NCBI RefSeq assembly: GCF_039522605.1
Contig: NZ_BAAADS010000025.1
Coordinates: 310,001-374,000 of the forward strand
Source: Lentibacillus siamensis
GTDB lineage: Bacteria > Bacillota > Bacilli > Bacillales > Amphibacillaceae
Direction: 5' to 3'
DNA: 64,000 nucleotides
The position numbers and the translations under genes were made by a program. This document shows, piece by piece, positions 17,946 through 26,868 of this stretch (the stretch's first letter is position 1; each line of letters opens with the position of its first letter). The notes below the pieces were generated by a model, which saw only the letters and a list, made by a program, of their open reading frames with translations, searched no databases and was not told where the DNA came from.

Positions 17946-18638
17946 TTATTTCGTATTTTTATCGCCTGAAGACGCATTATCTTCATACTCCACTTTTATA
18001 TCCGCCTGTTTATAAAATTGCTCCTTTAACTCATTGTACTCAGCTGTTCGGCTGTTGAATTTCTTATTAGCGTCAATTACTTTTTCGTAACTGGTATTCA
18101 ATTTTTTAATATGTTTTGTAAGTGATTCCTGCTTCAGGTCTTTTTTCTGCAGCATTTTATACAGTTTTGTTTCCATTTCCAATGACTTCGAATACGCTTC
18201 ATACAACTTGTCGTATGCATCATAGCGTTTCTGCATCACTGAATACATTTTTTCGGCAGTTTCTTTCGCATTTTTATTTTCCAGCTGGTCAACCAAATCT
18301 TTTATTTTGATGAATTCCTCTTTTGATGAATGGATACTTTCCTTTTCCAATTCTATTTTTTCCGCTCTTTTCTCGATACTTTTCAGAGCTTTTTTTGATA
18401 GGTCCTTAATTTTGTCAAACTCGTCCATGCTCAAATCAATAATCTTGGAGTATATTTTCTGCTCCTTTTTTTCCAGTTTCACAATTGCATCCTGTTGTTT
18501 TTCAAATTGCGCTTCCAGTTCCACTGCCTTCTCCAGGTGATTGTATATCTTTTCGGATGCCGATGTATTACTGCAGGCAGCAAGTGCAGCAACAATAATC
18601 AGTATAAATAATAGTGATAAGTGCTTTTTCAAGTTCAA
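17946..18638 (-). CDS. ykyA: YkyA-like coiled-coil cell-wall lipoprotein
   Basis: 230-residue lipoprotein. Signal peptide with lipobox LAAC (Cys22 from the chosen start), then an almost wholly charged helical body (about 35-215) that should form a long coiled coil; NCBI-type descriptions call the family a putative cell-wall binding lipoprotein. The TTG at 18638 is preferred because GGAGG lies 11 bases upstream; a longer frame starting at 18671 would put that ribosome site inside the gene. Position between pdhA and def is the same as in B. subtilis. Confidence 0.8.
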   Translation of the reverse strand: MNLKKHLSLLFILIIVAALAACSNTSASEKIYNHLEKAVELEAQFEKQQDAIVKLEKKEQKIYSKIIDLSMDEFDKIKDLSKKALKSIEKRAEKIELEKESIHSSKEEFIKIKDLVDQLENKNAKETAEKMYSVMQKRYDAYDKLYEAYSKSLEMETKLYKMLQKKDLKQESLTKHIKKLNTSYEKVIDANKKFNSRTAEYNELKEQFYKQADIKVEYEDNASSGDKNTK

Positions 18639-18919
18639 ATCGACATGATCCTCCTTTTTTCGCAGTTGCAAAATTTAGTTCCTAGTATAACATAATTACT
18701 TGTACATCCGTATCATTTTGGTAAATTAGACTCCGCGTTAGTTCATTTGGCAGATGTCGCCTTATGCCTGAAATGAGATAGAAATCCCTTCCTGATCAAT
18801 TGATGCACTATTTCTTTACTAAAAATACCTTTGTTCCAGTCTTAATTTTAAATTATGATGTAAATTTTCATATTATGTTAAAATGTTGTCATAAAGAACT
18901 GTAAGGAGTGTCAGCATAG

Positions 18920-19471
18920 ATGATAACGATGAAAGATATCGTAAGAGAAGGTCATCCTTCCTTACGCGAAAAAGCTAATGAAATACCAGTTCCACCAAGT
19001 GAAGAAGATCAAAAGCTTCTGGAAGAGATGCTCGAATTTCTAAAAAACAGTCAGGATGATGAATTAGCTGAGAAATATAACTTACGGCCAGGTGTAGGCC
19101 TTGCTGCACCACAGCTTGGGGTAAACAAACGAATGATTGCAGTCCATTTTGAAGATGCTAAAGGAAGGCTGTACAGCTACGGTTTAATAAATCCTAAAAT
19201 CATAAGTCATTCAGTACAACAGGCATATTTAGGGACTGGAGAAGGCTGCCTTTCCGTAGATCGAAACGTGGAAGGCTATGTTCATCGCAATGCACGAATC
19301 ACCATATCCGCAACAGACCTTGAAGGAAATCCATTAAAACTGAGGCTGCGGGATTATCCGGCAATTGTCTTACAGCATGAAATTGATCATTTAAATGGTG
19401 TCATGTTCTATGATCATATCAATAAGGATAATCCATTTCTTACAAATGAAAATGCAAAAGCTATCGAATAA
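18920..19471 (+). CDS. def: Peptide deformylase
   Basis: Removes the N-formyl group from nascent proteins; metal-dependent. 183 residues with the three family motifs GVGLAAPQ (58-65), EGCLS (Cys110) and QHEIDHLNG (His153, His157). The insertion-rich N-terminal half marks the type 2 form found in Gram-positives. Orthologue of YkrB (def/defB). GTAAGGAGTG lies 11 bases upstream of the ATG. It is divergent from ykyA. Confidence 0.95.
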   Translation: MITMKDIVREGHPSLREKANEIPVPPSEEDQKLLEEMLEFLKNSQDDELAEKYNLRPGVGLAAPQLGVNKRMIAVHFEDAKGRLYSYGLINPKIISHSVQQAYLGTGEGCLSVDRNVEGYVHRNARITISATDLEGNPLKLRLRDYPAIVLQHEIDHLNGVMFYDHINKDNPFLTNENAKAIE

Positions 19472-19476
19472 TCCAA

Positions 19477-19508
19477 CAGGGACTTTTTAATGAGTTCCTT
19501 TTTTTTTT
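19477..19508 (+). terminator. Terminator after def
   Basis: AGGGACT / AGTTCCT stem followed by a run of ten T residues. Confidence 0.8.
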
Positions 19509-19616
19509 GTATATTTTTCCTCTTCTCGCGGAAAAATAGATAGCAGTAAATAACGGATTCGGCCAACATTAACAAGCGGTCAAATAAATATTTTTTTAAC
19601 AAATAACGGATTTTCA

Positions 19617-19645
19617 TTTCAATATTTCCCAATCAGTATTATACT
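19617..19645 (+). promoter_or_regulatory. Candidate promoter for the 31-codon ORF / rpoY-rnjA unit
   Basis: TTTCAA, 17-bp spacer, TATACT. The -35 is weak and the -10 good. It sits 72 bp before the 31-codon ORF. Confidence 0.45.
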
Positions 19646-19717
19646 GTATATAAGAGGGATTGGATCGGTAGAACGTTTTGTTGCTTTTCTTAAACTTTGA
19701 AAGGAGATGCAAATCTC

Positions 19718-19813
19718 ATGTTAAAACGCCTAAAAGAAAAGCTGAAGAAACGCTGGAAGGATTTTTTAGGCAGAGGACGTGTACCTACTACTTATAAGAA
19801 AGACTACCATTGA
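19718..19813 (+). CDS. 31-residue cationic amphipathic peptide, unknown
   Basis: Small ORF with all expression signals: a promoter candidate, AAAGGAGATG nine bases before the ATG, and a clean stop. The product begins MLKRLKEKLKKRWKDFLG, where Leu2, Leu5, Leu9, Trp13, Phe16 and Leu17 fall on one face of a helix and lysines and arginines on the other. It ends with a basic tail rich in Tyr and Lys. It could be a membrane-surface or RNA-binding peptide, or a translated leader of the rpoY-rnjA transcript. I do not recognise a family. Confidence 0.5.
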   Translation: MLKRLKEKLKKRWKDFLGRGRVPTTYKKDYH

Positions 19814-20017
19814 TTGAACCAATCACGTTACCATCGTGAAATCACACGGATGCGAAGTTAATCAGATGACGTATTATAAAAACGGACGGTAAATAAATTT
19901 AACAGAATAGAATTTATGGCTGTTCGTTGTGTTCAGCTTATTAAGTAATGGACAATTATAATGCGTTTAGCGGAAAATATGTAAAAAAAATTGAATGATG
20001 ATGTTAGGAGAGATGAA

Positions 20018-20227
20018 ATGGTTTTTAAAGTTTTTTATCAGGACTCTGCAACCGAGATACCTGTACGTGAAAATACGAAAAGCCTTTATGTAGAGGCTGA
20101 ACATGAAAAGGATGTTCGCAATAAACTGGTCGATCGCGAATATAATATAGAGTATATCCAACCGCTTGATGAGGCACATTTAAATTACGAAAAACAATCC
20201 GATCACTACTCAGTGGAGAACGCATAA
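20018..20227 (+). CDS. rpoY: RNA polymerase epsilon subunit
   Basis: Small auxiliary subunit of Firmicute RNA polymerase. 69 residues, exactly the usual length, beginning MVFKVFYQDSATEIPVREN and containing SLYVEAEHEKDVRNKLVDR. A longer in-frame reading from 19991 is rejected because TTAGGAGAG lies just before the ATG at 20018. It is directly followed by rnjA (4-bp gap), the conserved rpoY-rnjA arrangement. Confidence 0.93.
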   Translation: MVFKVFYQDSATEIPVRENTKSLYVEAEHEKDVRNKLVDREYNIEYIQPLDEAHLNYEKQSDHYSVENA

Positions 20228-20231
20228 ACAG

Positions 20232-21899
20232 ATGAAGTTTGTGAAAAACGACCAGACAGCTGTATTTGCATTGGGAGGATTAGGTGAGATTGGGAAGAAC
20301 ACGTATGGTGTGCAATTTCAGGACGAGATTATTTTAATCGACGCAGGAATCAAATTTCCGGAAGATGAATTACTTGGAATTGATTATGTAATACCCGACT
20401 ATACCTACCTCATCCAGAACCAGGATAAGATAAAAGGATTGTTTGTAACACATGGTCACGAGGATCATATCGGAGGAATTCCTTACCTTCTTCGTGAAAT
20501 AAATGTTCCAATTTATGCAGGAAAACTCGCGATTGGATTAATCAGAAATAAACTGGATGAACATGGTTTATTAAGAAATGCCAAATTAAATACAATTCAG
20601 GAAGAAGATATTATTAAATTCCGCAAAACATCTGTATCTTTTTTCCGTACTACTCATAGTATCCCTGATTCATATGGTATTGTTGTAAAGACACCTCCGG
20701 GTAACATTGTTCATACGGGTGACTTTAAATTTGACTTTACACCGGTAGGCGAACCCGCCAATATTTCCAAGATGGCTGAAATCGGCAAAGAAGGCGTACT
20801 TTGCCTGCTATCAGACAGTACCAACAGTGAAGTTCCCGGCTTTACAATGTCGGAACGGGTTGTAGGTGGCAATATTAACGACATTTTTGGCAGAGTTGAC
20901 GGCAGACTGATTTTTGCTACATTTGCATCAAACATCTATAGGCTTCAGCAAGTTGTCGAAGCTGCCGTGAAACATGACCGTAAAATTGCTGTGTTTGGTC
21001 GCAGTATGGAGTCATCCATACGGATCGGACAGGAGTTAGGCTATATTCAGGCGCCAAAAGATACGTTTATCGATGCCAATCAAATCAATCGTCTTCCAGC
21101 AAATGAAGTAACGATTCTTTGTACAGGATCTCAAGGTGAACCGATGGCCGCACTGTCACGGATCGCCAATGGCACCCACCGGCAAATTCAGATTATTCCC
21201 GGTGACACTGTAGTATTTTCGTCTTCTCCAATCCCTGGAAATACGGTAAGTGTCAGTCGGACAATCAATAAATTGTATCGAGCAGGTGCCGATGTCGTCC
21301 ATGGTCCGTTAAGCAATATCCATACCTCAGGACATGGAAGTCAGGAAGAGCAGAAGTTAATGCTTCGGTTAATTCAGCCGAAATATTTCATGCCGATCCA
21401 CGGTGAATTCCGTATGCTGAAAGAACACATGAAATTGGCCGATGCTTGTAACGTTAATCCGGACAACATGTTTGTCATGGATAATGGAGATGTACTTGCA
21501 CTGGGGAAAGATAATGCAACAGTTGCCGGTAAAATTCCATCCGGTTCCATCTATGTTGACGGCAGTGGAATTGGTGATATTGGCAATATTGTACTGCGTG
21601 ATCGGAGAATTTTATCCGAAGAAGGTCTCGTAATGGTCGTTGTCAGTATCAACATGAAAGAATTCAGAATCGCCTCCGGACCGGATATCATTTCACGAGG
21701 CTTTGTTTATATGCGGGAATCCGAGGATCTGATCAATGAGGCTCAAAAACTTGTTTCCAAACATCTGGACAAAGTGATGGAACGCAGAACGACACAATGG
21801 TCAGAAATTAAAAACGAAATTACCGATACCATTGCACCGTTCCTGTATGAAAAAACAAAACGCAGACCTATGATTCTGCCGATAATTATGGAAGTGTAA
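20232..21899 (+). CDS. rnjA: Ribonuclease J1
   Basis: Metallo-beta-lactamase/beta-CASP nuclease with 5'-3' exo- and endonuclease activity, central to mRNA decay and rRNA maturation. 555 residues. The zinc motif THGHEDHIGG has His74, His76, Asp78 and His79; later motifs are HTGDFKFDFTP, LLSDSTNSE, the beta-CASP core (IFATFASNIYRLQQ) and HTSGHGSQEEQ. The C-terminal dimerisation domain is intact. It is coupled to rpoY. A dispersed repeat begins one base after its stop and a strong terminator follows. Confidence 0.96.
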   Translation: MKFVKNDQTAVFALGGLGEIGKNTYGVQFQDEIILIDAGIKFPEDELLGIDYVIPDYTYLIQNQDKIKGLFVTHGHEDHIGGIPYLLREINVPIYAGKLAIGLIRNKLDEHGLLRNAKLNTIQEEDIIKFRKTSVSFFRTTHSIPDSYGIVVKTPPGNIVHTGDFKFDFTPVGEPANISKMAEIGKEGVLCLLSDSTNSEVPGFTMSERVVGGNINDIFGRVDGRLIFATFASNIYRLQQVVEAAVKHDRKIAVFGRSMESSIRIGQELGYIQAPKDTFIDANQINRLPANEVTILCTGSQGEPMAALSRIANGTHRQIQIIPGDTVVFSSSPIPGNTVSVSRTINKLYRAGADVVHGPLSNIHTSGHGSQEEQKLMLRLIQPKYFMPIHGEFRMLKEHMKLADACNVNPDNMFVMDNGDVLALGKDNATVAGKIPSGSIYVDGSGIGDIGNIVLRDRRILSEEGLVMVVVSINMKEFRIASGPDIISRGFVYMRESEDLINEAQKLVSKHLDKVMERRTTQWSEIKNEITDTIAPFLYEKTKRRPMILPIIMEV

Positions 21900-21900
21900 A

Positions 21901-21987
21901 ATTAGAAGACTTGGTTGTCACTAAGCCTTTAGGTGACAGCCATAGTTGCACTCATGCAGTAAGAAAGTTTTATCCTTTCTTATATGC
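21901..21987 (+). repeat. Dispersed ~75-bp repeat, copy B
   Basis: Reads ACTTGGTTGTCACTAAGCC, then TTTAGGTGACAGCCATAG, TTGCACTCATGCAGTAAG and AAAGTTTTATCCTTTCTTA. Internal pairings are TGTCAC / GTGACA and TAAGAAAG / CTTTCTTA. It is one base past the rnjA stop, so it is probably transcribed as the 3' end of that message. Same element at 3.4 kb and, inverted, at 57.9 kb. Confidence 0.85.
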
Positions 21988-21990
21988 CAA

Positions 21991-22034
21991 GAAAGGATGC
22001 TCTGGCGTTAAAGTGCCAGGGCATCCTTTTTTAG
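21991..22034 (+). terminator. Terminator after rnjA
   Basis: AAGGATGC-T-CTGGC pairs with GCCAG-G-GCATCCTT, followed by TTTT. Confidence 0.92.
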
Positions 22035-22232
22035 TTACATTTTCTATAGAATCTTATCGTAAATTTTGCTGGTCTTTTTCAGCGCAGTTATTTTTATCTT
22101 CCCGTGGATAAGGAAAGCTGCATATGCACGAAGAAAAGGTGCTTTTCATTTTCGAGGAATCGCATATTCCAACGACTGGTTAAGTGGTTTCGGCTTCATA
22201 CCTTTGCCCTGTTCAGCTTATTTTAATTTTAG

Positions 22233-22344
22233 TACGGCGGGTTTTCCATAATGTACGGCGGCTATTTGCTTTTATACGGCGGTTCTGTGCCAAAGTACGG
22301 CGCGATTTCACTTTTGTACGGCGGGTTCCGGAAAAATACGGCGG
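22233..22344 (+). repeat. Short array: TACGGCGG every 21 bp, six copies
   Basis: TACGGCGG (once TACGGCGC) occurs at 22233, 22254, 22275, 22296, 22317 and 22337. Spacing is 21, 21, 21, 21 and 20 bp. The intervening 13 bp differ from unit to unit. A decayed seventh unit may lie at 22359. It lies between the rnjA terminator and the end of the pyruvate oxidase gene. I see no gene in 22036-22390. Confidence 0.85.
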
Positions 22345-22390
22345 CAAACAAAGAGCAGTACCCAGCGCAGAAAATACACTCCTCAATATA

Positions 22391-24109
22391 TTACAATCGT
22401 TTCAATGATTTCTTAATATCCGGAAATTCCACTTTTTTATTTGCAAAAAACTCTTTAATCAGATACTCACTGTATTTTACCGCCTGATCAAAATGAATTT
22501 TTCCCGGCAATGGTGCCATATCTTCAATCGCAATATCGATTACCGCGGGCTTATCAGATTGGAATGCCCGTCTGATTTCATTTGACAGGTCCTCTGATTT
22601 TTCAACACGGTAGCCTTCCCCGCCGCACGATTCAGCAAATTTTGCAAAATCCATTTCACCCAGACCTGTTTCATAATTAAGCTTCCCCATTTCCTGCTGT
22701 TCGTATTTAATCATTGCAAGGTTACTGTTGTTTAATACAATCACCTTTATCGGCAGGTCATTTTTCACAGCTGTCACAAAATCATGCATTACCATTGAAA
22801 ACCCGCCATCGCCGCAAATGGCAACCACCTGTTTATCCGGGTTGGCAATTTGACCGGCAATTGCACCAGGCAATCCAATTCCCATTGATGCCAGTCTTCC
22901 TGATATTACAAATTGCTGATTGGTAAATGGAAAGAAGCGGGTAGTCCAAACGGTTACATTACCTACATCACAGGATATGACTGCATCATGGTCAATTTCC
23001 TGTTCCAGTGCATACATGACCTGCGGGGCCTGTATGGGGTTCCCTTTCTCTTTCTTTTCTTTAATCATGTTGATGTGCCACTTTTTCATTTTATCCTGAT
23101 ATTTTTGCAGGTACGTACTGTCCTCATTTTCTTTCACTTTTGAAGTTAATGATGGCAGCACACGATTAACATCACCACACAATCCGGCGGTAATCGGATA
23201 TAGACTGCCGATTTTTTCTGATTTTAAATCGACCTGAACCGCTTTTGTCTGATCCGGCAAATATTCCCGATACGGAAATGACGTTCCGATTAGTAGCAAT
23301 AAATCAGCATCCATAATAGCTTCATATGCTGGCTTTGTTCCAATCTGACCATGCTGACCAAGGTTCAGCTCATGATAGTCCGGGATTGTCCCCTTACCAA
23401 GAAGACTCAAAACGATGGGTGCCTTGATTTTTTCCGCAAAATCGATTAATTCCTTCCTAGAATTTCTTGCACCCTTTCCAGCAAGAATCACTGGTTTTTT
23501 GGCTTCATTTATCAGGTTGACCACTTTTTGTACGGATTCCTGATCCGGTTCGTATTTCGGCTGTTCATAACCCGGTGCAGTTAAAAATTCGTCCTTCTTG
23601 TGTTTCACTGCAAACAAATCATCCGGAACAATCAGAACGGATACACCCTTTTCCGTATACGCAGATCTGATTGCTTTGTTAAGCAAATCAGGAATTTGTT
23701 CAGCTGATTCGGCGCGCCGATTGAAAACAGCAACATCATCGAATAACCGTTCCAAATTAACCTCCTGGAAAGCATCCGTTCCAACCATACTGCTTGACAC
23801 TTGCCCTACGATTGCTATAACCGGGGTACCGTCCTGCTTTGCATCATACAGTCCGTTCAGCATATGAATAGCACCTGGTCCGGTAATGGACAAGCAAGCG
23901 CCTATTTTCCCGGTCAGTTTGGCATAAGCACTGGCCGACAGCGCCCCAACCTCTTCGTGGCGCACCTGTACAAATTGAATAGTTTCTTCCTGTTTTCGCA
24001 AGTCATCAATAAATTCATTTATGGAATCACCGGGGAGTCCGTAAATATGGTCAATTCCCCACTCAATTAATTGTTCCGTCATTATTTCTCCGGTTCGTTT
24101 TTCCTTCAT
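22391..24109 (-). CDS. ydaP: Pyruvate oxidase-type TPP enzyme (YdaP-like)
   Basis: 572-residue member of the acetolactate synthase/pyruvate oxidase family. The catalytic Glu lies in VRHEEVGALSASAYAKLTGK (about 50-69), a central FAD/nucleotide domain follows, and the TPP motif is GDGGFSMVMHDFVTAVKNDLPIKVIVLNNSN. The N-terminus GEIMTEQLIEWGIDHIYGLPGDSIN favours pyruvate oxidase over biosynthetic acetolactate synthase; no regulatory-subunit gene adjoins it. It would oxidise pyruvate to acetate or acetyl phosphate at the membrane. GAGAGGTGGATTT precedes the ATG. Confidence 0.85.
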   Translation of the reverse strand: MKEKRTGEIMTEQLIEWGIDHIYGLPGDSINEFIDDLRKQEETIQFVQVRHEEVGALSASAYAKLTGKIGACLSITGPGAIHMLNGLYDAKQDGTPVIAIVGQVSSSMVGTDAFQEVNLERLFDDVAVFNRRAESAEQIPDLLNKAIRSAYTEKGVSVLIVPDDLFAVKHKKDEFLTAPGYEQPKYEPDQESVQKVVNLINEAKKPVILAGKGARNSRKELIDFAEKIKAPIVLSLLGKGTIPDYHELNLGQHGQIGTKPAYEAIMDADLLLLIGTSFPYREYLPDQTKAVQVDLKSEKIGSLYPITAGLCGDVNRVLPSLTSKVKENEDSTYLQKYQDKMKKWHINMIKEKKEKGNPIQAPQVMYALEQEIDHDAVISCDVGNVTVWTTRFFPFTNQQFVISGRLASMGIGLPGAIAGQIANPDKQVVAICGDGGFSMVMHDFVTAVKNDLPIKVIVLNNSNLAMIKYEQQEMGKLNYETGLGEMDFAKFAESCGGEGYRVEKSEDLSNEIRRAFQSDKPAVIDIAIEDMAPLPGKIHFDQAVKYSEYLIKEFFANKKVEFPDIKKSLKRL

Positions 24110-24161
24110 AAATCCACCTCTCTCTATTTAAGCGATACATAACTATAACCTACTTTGACAA

Positions 24162-24196
24162 AGAAAAAACCCATACATCAAAAATGTATGAGTTAT
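24162..24196 (-). terminator. Terminator of ktrC
   Basis: AACTCATACAT / ATGTATGGGTT stem then TTTTTT on the minus strand; it overlaps the ktrC stop codon. Confidence 0.85.
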
Positions 24197-24858
24197 TCAT
24201 CAATAACCAGATGTTTCTCAAATCGTGAAATATCCTTATCTGCACCAATTACAATCAAAATATCTTCCGAATCCAGTAAATCATCCGCACTCGGTGATAC
24301 ATTTATACTTTTTTCACGTTTAATGGCTACAACATTACAACCGTAATTTGCCCGGATGTCAAGATCCACCAGCGATTTCCCCTGCATCTTTTCTCCTGCT
24401 TTTACCTCAACGATACTGTGGTCATCAGACAGTTCAAGGTAATCCAGTATATTGCTTGAAATAATATTATGCGCGATTCGTTTTCCCATATCCCGCTCCG
24501 GATGCACAACCTGATCCGCACCAATTTTATTCAGGATTTTTTCGTGATAATCATTCTGCGCCTTCACTGTGATTTTTTTAATGCCAAGATCTGTTAATAC
24601 TACGGTAGTTAATATACTGGCTTGAATGTTGTCACCAATTGCAACAATCACATGGTCGATATTTTTAATGCCCAGCTCTTTCAGTGTCACTTCATCGGTG
24701 GAATCCGCTATCACGGCATGTGATGCAATGTTTTTATATTCATTTACCTTATCCTCATCGTTATCAATCGCAAGAACCTGCATACCTTCCATGCTTAGCT
24801 CACGGCAAATGCTTCCGCCAAACCGGCCAAGTCCGATTACCGCAAAATCTCTTTTCAT
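24193..24858 (-). CDS. ktrC: Potassium uptake regulatory subunit KtrC
   Basis: Cytoplasmic RCK-domain gating ring for a Ktr potassium channel. 221 residues: Rossmann RCK_N domain with GLGRFGGSICREL (8-20) and the conserved acidic residue of AIDNDEDKV, then an RCK_C domain from about residue 140. ADP/ATP bind RCK_N, and in B. subtilis c-di-AMP binds RCK_C and closes the channel. The partner membrane subunit KtrD is encoded 23 kb away at 47.2 kb, the same split arrangement as in B. subtilis. GGAGGTAGTCAG precedes the ATG. Confidence 0.9.
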   Translation of the reverse strand: MKRDFAVIGLGRFGGSICRELSMEGMQVLAIDNDEDKVNEYKNIASHAVIADSTDEVTLKELGIKNIDHVIVAIGDNIQASILTTVVLTDLGIKKITVKAQNDYHEKILNKIGADQVVHPERDMGKRIAHNIISSNILDYLELSDDHSIVEVKAGEKMQGKSLVDLDIRANYGCNVVAIKREKSINVSPSADDLLDSEDILIVIGADKDISRFEKHLVIDE

Positions 24859-24921
24859 CTGACTACCTCCAACCTGCTACACTTTTTAACTTAGTCTATC
24901 ACACAACCCCTTATTGTGAAA

Positions 24922-26052
24922 TCAGTTTTTACTCGAGCCTATAAAAGCAGCCAACATGCCGACTATTCCATAAAGTACGAAAGAATTAACATACCCCCAT
25001 GTCCCAATTAACCATCCAGCGAATACCGAACCGATTACCTGGCCTAATGCCAAGAGTAAAAATGGAACACCAATACCCAATGATGCATTGGGAATAAATA
25101 CACGAATTCCCCACACAAGGAGAACACCGGTTAAAAATATATAGGAGCAGCCGAAGATTCCCGCCGATAAATAAGATATTAACCACCACTCAGGTGAAGA
25201 CGCGAGAATAATTGATGCGGAAGCAACTGACAAACTCCCTATTTTATAAGCTAACGGCAACCCTCCCTTTTCAACTAAAGAGCCTGAAAAACCTCCCAGC
25301 ACACCAAATAGCCCTATGATAATCCAGAATCCGGAAAGCTGCCAATCACTGTAATCACCAGCCACCTCAATAAAGGATCTGGAAAATGTCCAAAATGCTG
25401 CTGTGGAAATCCCCAAAAGAAGGGATGCTATAATTAATGGAATTGCTCCTGATACTCCCCGAAAAGATAGACTTCCTTTTTCAAACCTCAACTTCGGACG
25501 TTTTTCGACTTTAGGAATCGCCTGGAAATTCCATATCAATATCAGCAAAGTCAAGCCAGCATAAATTAAATATGTCAGTCTCCAATTAGGTAATAACAGA
25601 ATTGCTCCCATTCCAGAAAGGACGATGCCAAAACTTGTACCTGAGTTGATCCAGGTATTCGCCCTCCCTTGCTTATTTCCTGCAATCCAAAGCGATATTA
25701 CCGCCCCATACGGAGGAGAGATCAGACCAGTGCTTCCTCCAGCAAATAACACTCCCAGTGCAAGGACCCATGCATTTGGAGTCACTGCCATCAACAACAA
25801 TCCGGCAAAAGCTGACAAACCTGCCAGAATAATCATCCTTCTTGGTCCTTCATTTGTCGTGATCACAGTGGATATGATAATCGTAAAACAATAGGCTAAA
25901 TAAAACATTGAAGAAATAACTCCCGATATGAACTCGGACATTTCAAGTGATTCCTTTATGCCGGGGAGAAGCAAACCAAAACTAAATCTCGCTAATCCAT
26001 AGGTGACAGCTATCATAGCAACTCCAGGTAAAACCAGCCGTGAAAATTTCAT
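24922..26052 (-). CDS. MFS transporter, YbfB-like
   Basis: 376 residues with about 12 hydrophobic helices. The first helix (YGLARFSFGLLLPGIKESL) resembles the YbfB/MFS_4 group, for which no substrate is established. GGATGGAACA precedes the ATG. The upstream neighbour is a TetR-type regulator on the same strand, and an 18-bp near-palindrome sits 26 bp before this start, repeated in front of the regulator. The protein is therefore probably a drug or metabolite exporter repressed by that regulator. Confidence 0.8.
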   Translation of the reverse strand: MKFSRLVLPGVAMIAVTYGLARFSFGLLLPGIKESLEMSEFISGVISSMFYLAYCFTIIISTVITTNEGPRRMIILAGLSAFAGLLLMAVTPNAWVLALGVLFAGGSTGLISPPYGAVISLWIAGNKQGRANTWINSGTSFGIVLSGMGAILLLPNWRLTYLIYAGLTLLILIWNFQAIPKVEKRPKLRFEKGSLSFRGVSGAIPLIIASLLLGISTAAFWTFSRSFIEVAGDYSDWQLSGFWIIIGLFGVLGGFSGSLVEKGGLPLAYKIGSLSVASASIILASSPEWWLISYLSAGIFGCSYIFLTGVLLVWGIRVFIPNASLGIGVPFLLLALGQVIGSVFAGWLIGTWGYVNSFVLYGIVGMLAAFIGSSKN

Positions 26053-26077
26053 TGTTCCATCCTCACTTTCAAATTAT

Positions 26078-26095
26078 ATAGAACGACCTTTCTAT
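26078..26095. promoter_or_regulatory. Probable TetR operator before the MFS gene
   Basis: ATAGAACGACCTTTCTAT, an imperfect palindrome with ATAGAA / TTCTAT half-sites. It matches the site at 26686 in 17 of 18 positions. Confidence 0.65.
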
Positions 26096-26110
26096 TTTTA
26101 TTGAAAAAAA

Positions 26111-26665
26111 TTACGATGTACGTTGGACAAGCGTCCTCGCCATCGCAATCGAATGTTCCGTTGCTTTCTGTGCGCCCATCAGTGTCGTCATGGAAGTAGT
26201 CCCTTCAAGAAGTAATGTGAATTGAACAGCCAGATTGCGCTCATTATCGATACCTTTTTTTTGAGCAAGTTGCTGAAAATAGTTAAGCAAATTCGATTTA
26301 TGCCCTCTTGCAATACTTTCTATTTCGTTATCGGTTTCTGAATAATCTGCAATAGCTCTTAAAAACATGTCCCCTTGATAGGATTGTTCCTTCAACCAAC
26401 GTCCATGAGCTTCAACAGCAAGAATGAAAGGGTAATCTGAATCCATTTCAACGTGTGAATCCAAATAAGACCAATAGCGTTCTTCCCGCTGCCGAAGTAC
26501 TTCTTCCACCAAATTGTCCTTGGACGAAAAATGATTATAAAGCGTCATTGTGGCTACATTCGCTTCATTAATAATTTGTTTCAATCCCACTCCTCTAAAT
26601 CCATGTTCATAAAACAACCGTTCAGCCACTTTAAGTAATGCATCTTTTTTTACAGATTGACTCAT
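26111..26665 (-). CDS. TetR family transcriptional regulator
   Basis: 184 residues. The N-terminal helix-turn-helix is clear (LFYEHGFRGVGLKQIINEANVATMTLYNHFSSKDNLVEEVL, about 17-57); the C-terminal ligand domain is divergent, as usual. ATG at 26665 with AGAGGTG upstream. It is 58 bp from the MFS gene, and identical-looking operators lie before both genes, so it probably represses itself and the transporter until a ligand binds. Confidence 0.88.
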   Translation of the reverse strand: MSQSVKKDALLKVAERLFYEHGFRGVGLKQIINEANVATMTLYNHFSSKDNLVEEVLRQREERYWSYLDSHVEMDSDYPFILAVEAHGRWLKEQSYQGDMFLRAIADYSETDNEIESIARGHKSNLLNYFQQLAQKKGIDNERNLAVQFTLLLEGTTSMTTLMGAQKATEHSIAMARTLVQRTS

Positions 26666-26685
26666 GAAATTCACCTCTAATTTAG

Positions 26686-26703
26686 ATAGAACGACCTTTA
26701 TAT
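26686..26703. promoter_or_regulatory. Probable TetR operator before the regulator gene
   Basis: ATAGAACGACCTTTATAT, 21 bp before the regulator ATG; 17/18 identical to the site at 26078. Confidence 0.65.
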
Positions 26704-26822
26704 TATGATGATATCAATTCCCTGCTTTTATCGTCAACTCTTTGTTTAAGCTAACTGTATCCTACCATTTCCATGCAGATAAAGTAGTACAATTTTTTAA
26801 ACCATATTTTCATGCACATGGT

Positions 26823-26868
26823 AAAAGCGGGCCAACCATTAGATTAACCTGTTGACCCGCCGTTTTTA
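26823..26868 (-). terminator. Terminator of the ABC exporter operon
   Basis: GCGGGTCAAC / GTTGGCCCGC stem followed by TTTT on the minus strand; a C-GTTTTT run also suits the other direction. Confidence 0.75.

Noticed and set aside
22233..22344. CRISPR or coding repeat from the TACGGCGG units
   Set aside because: The repeat is only 8 bp with 13-bp intervals, too short for CRISPR, and no frame across it has a start signal.
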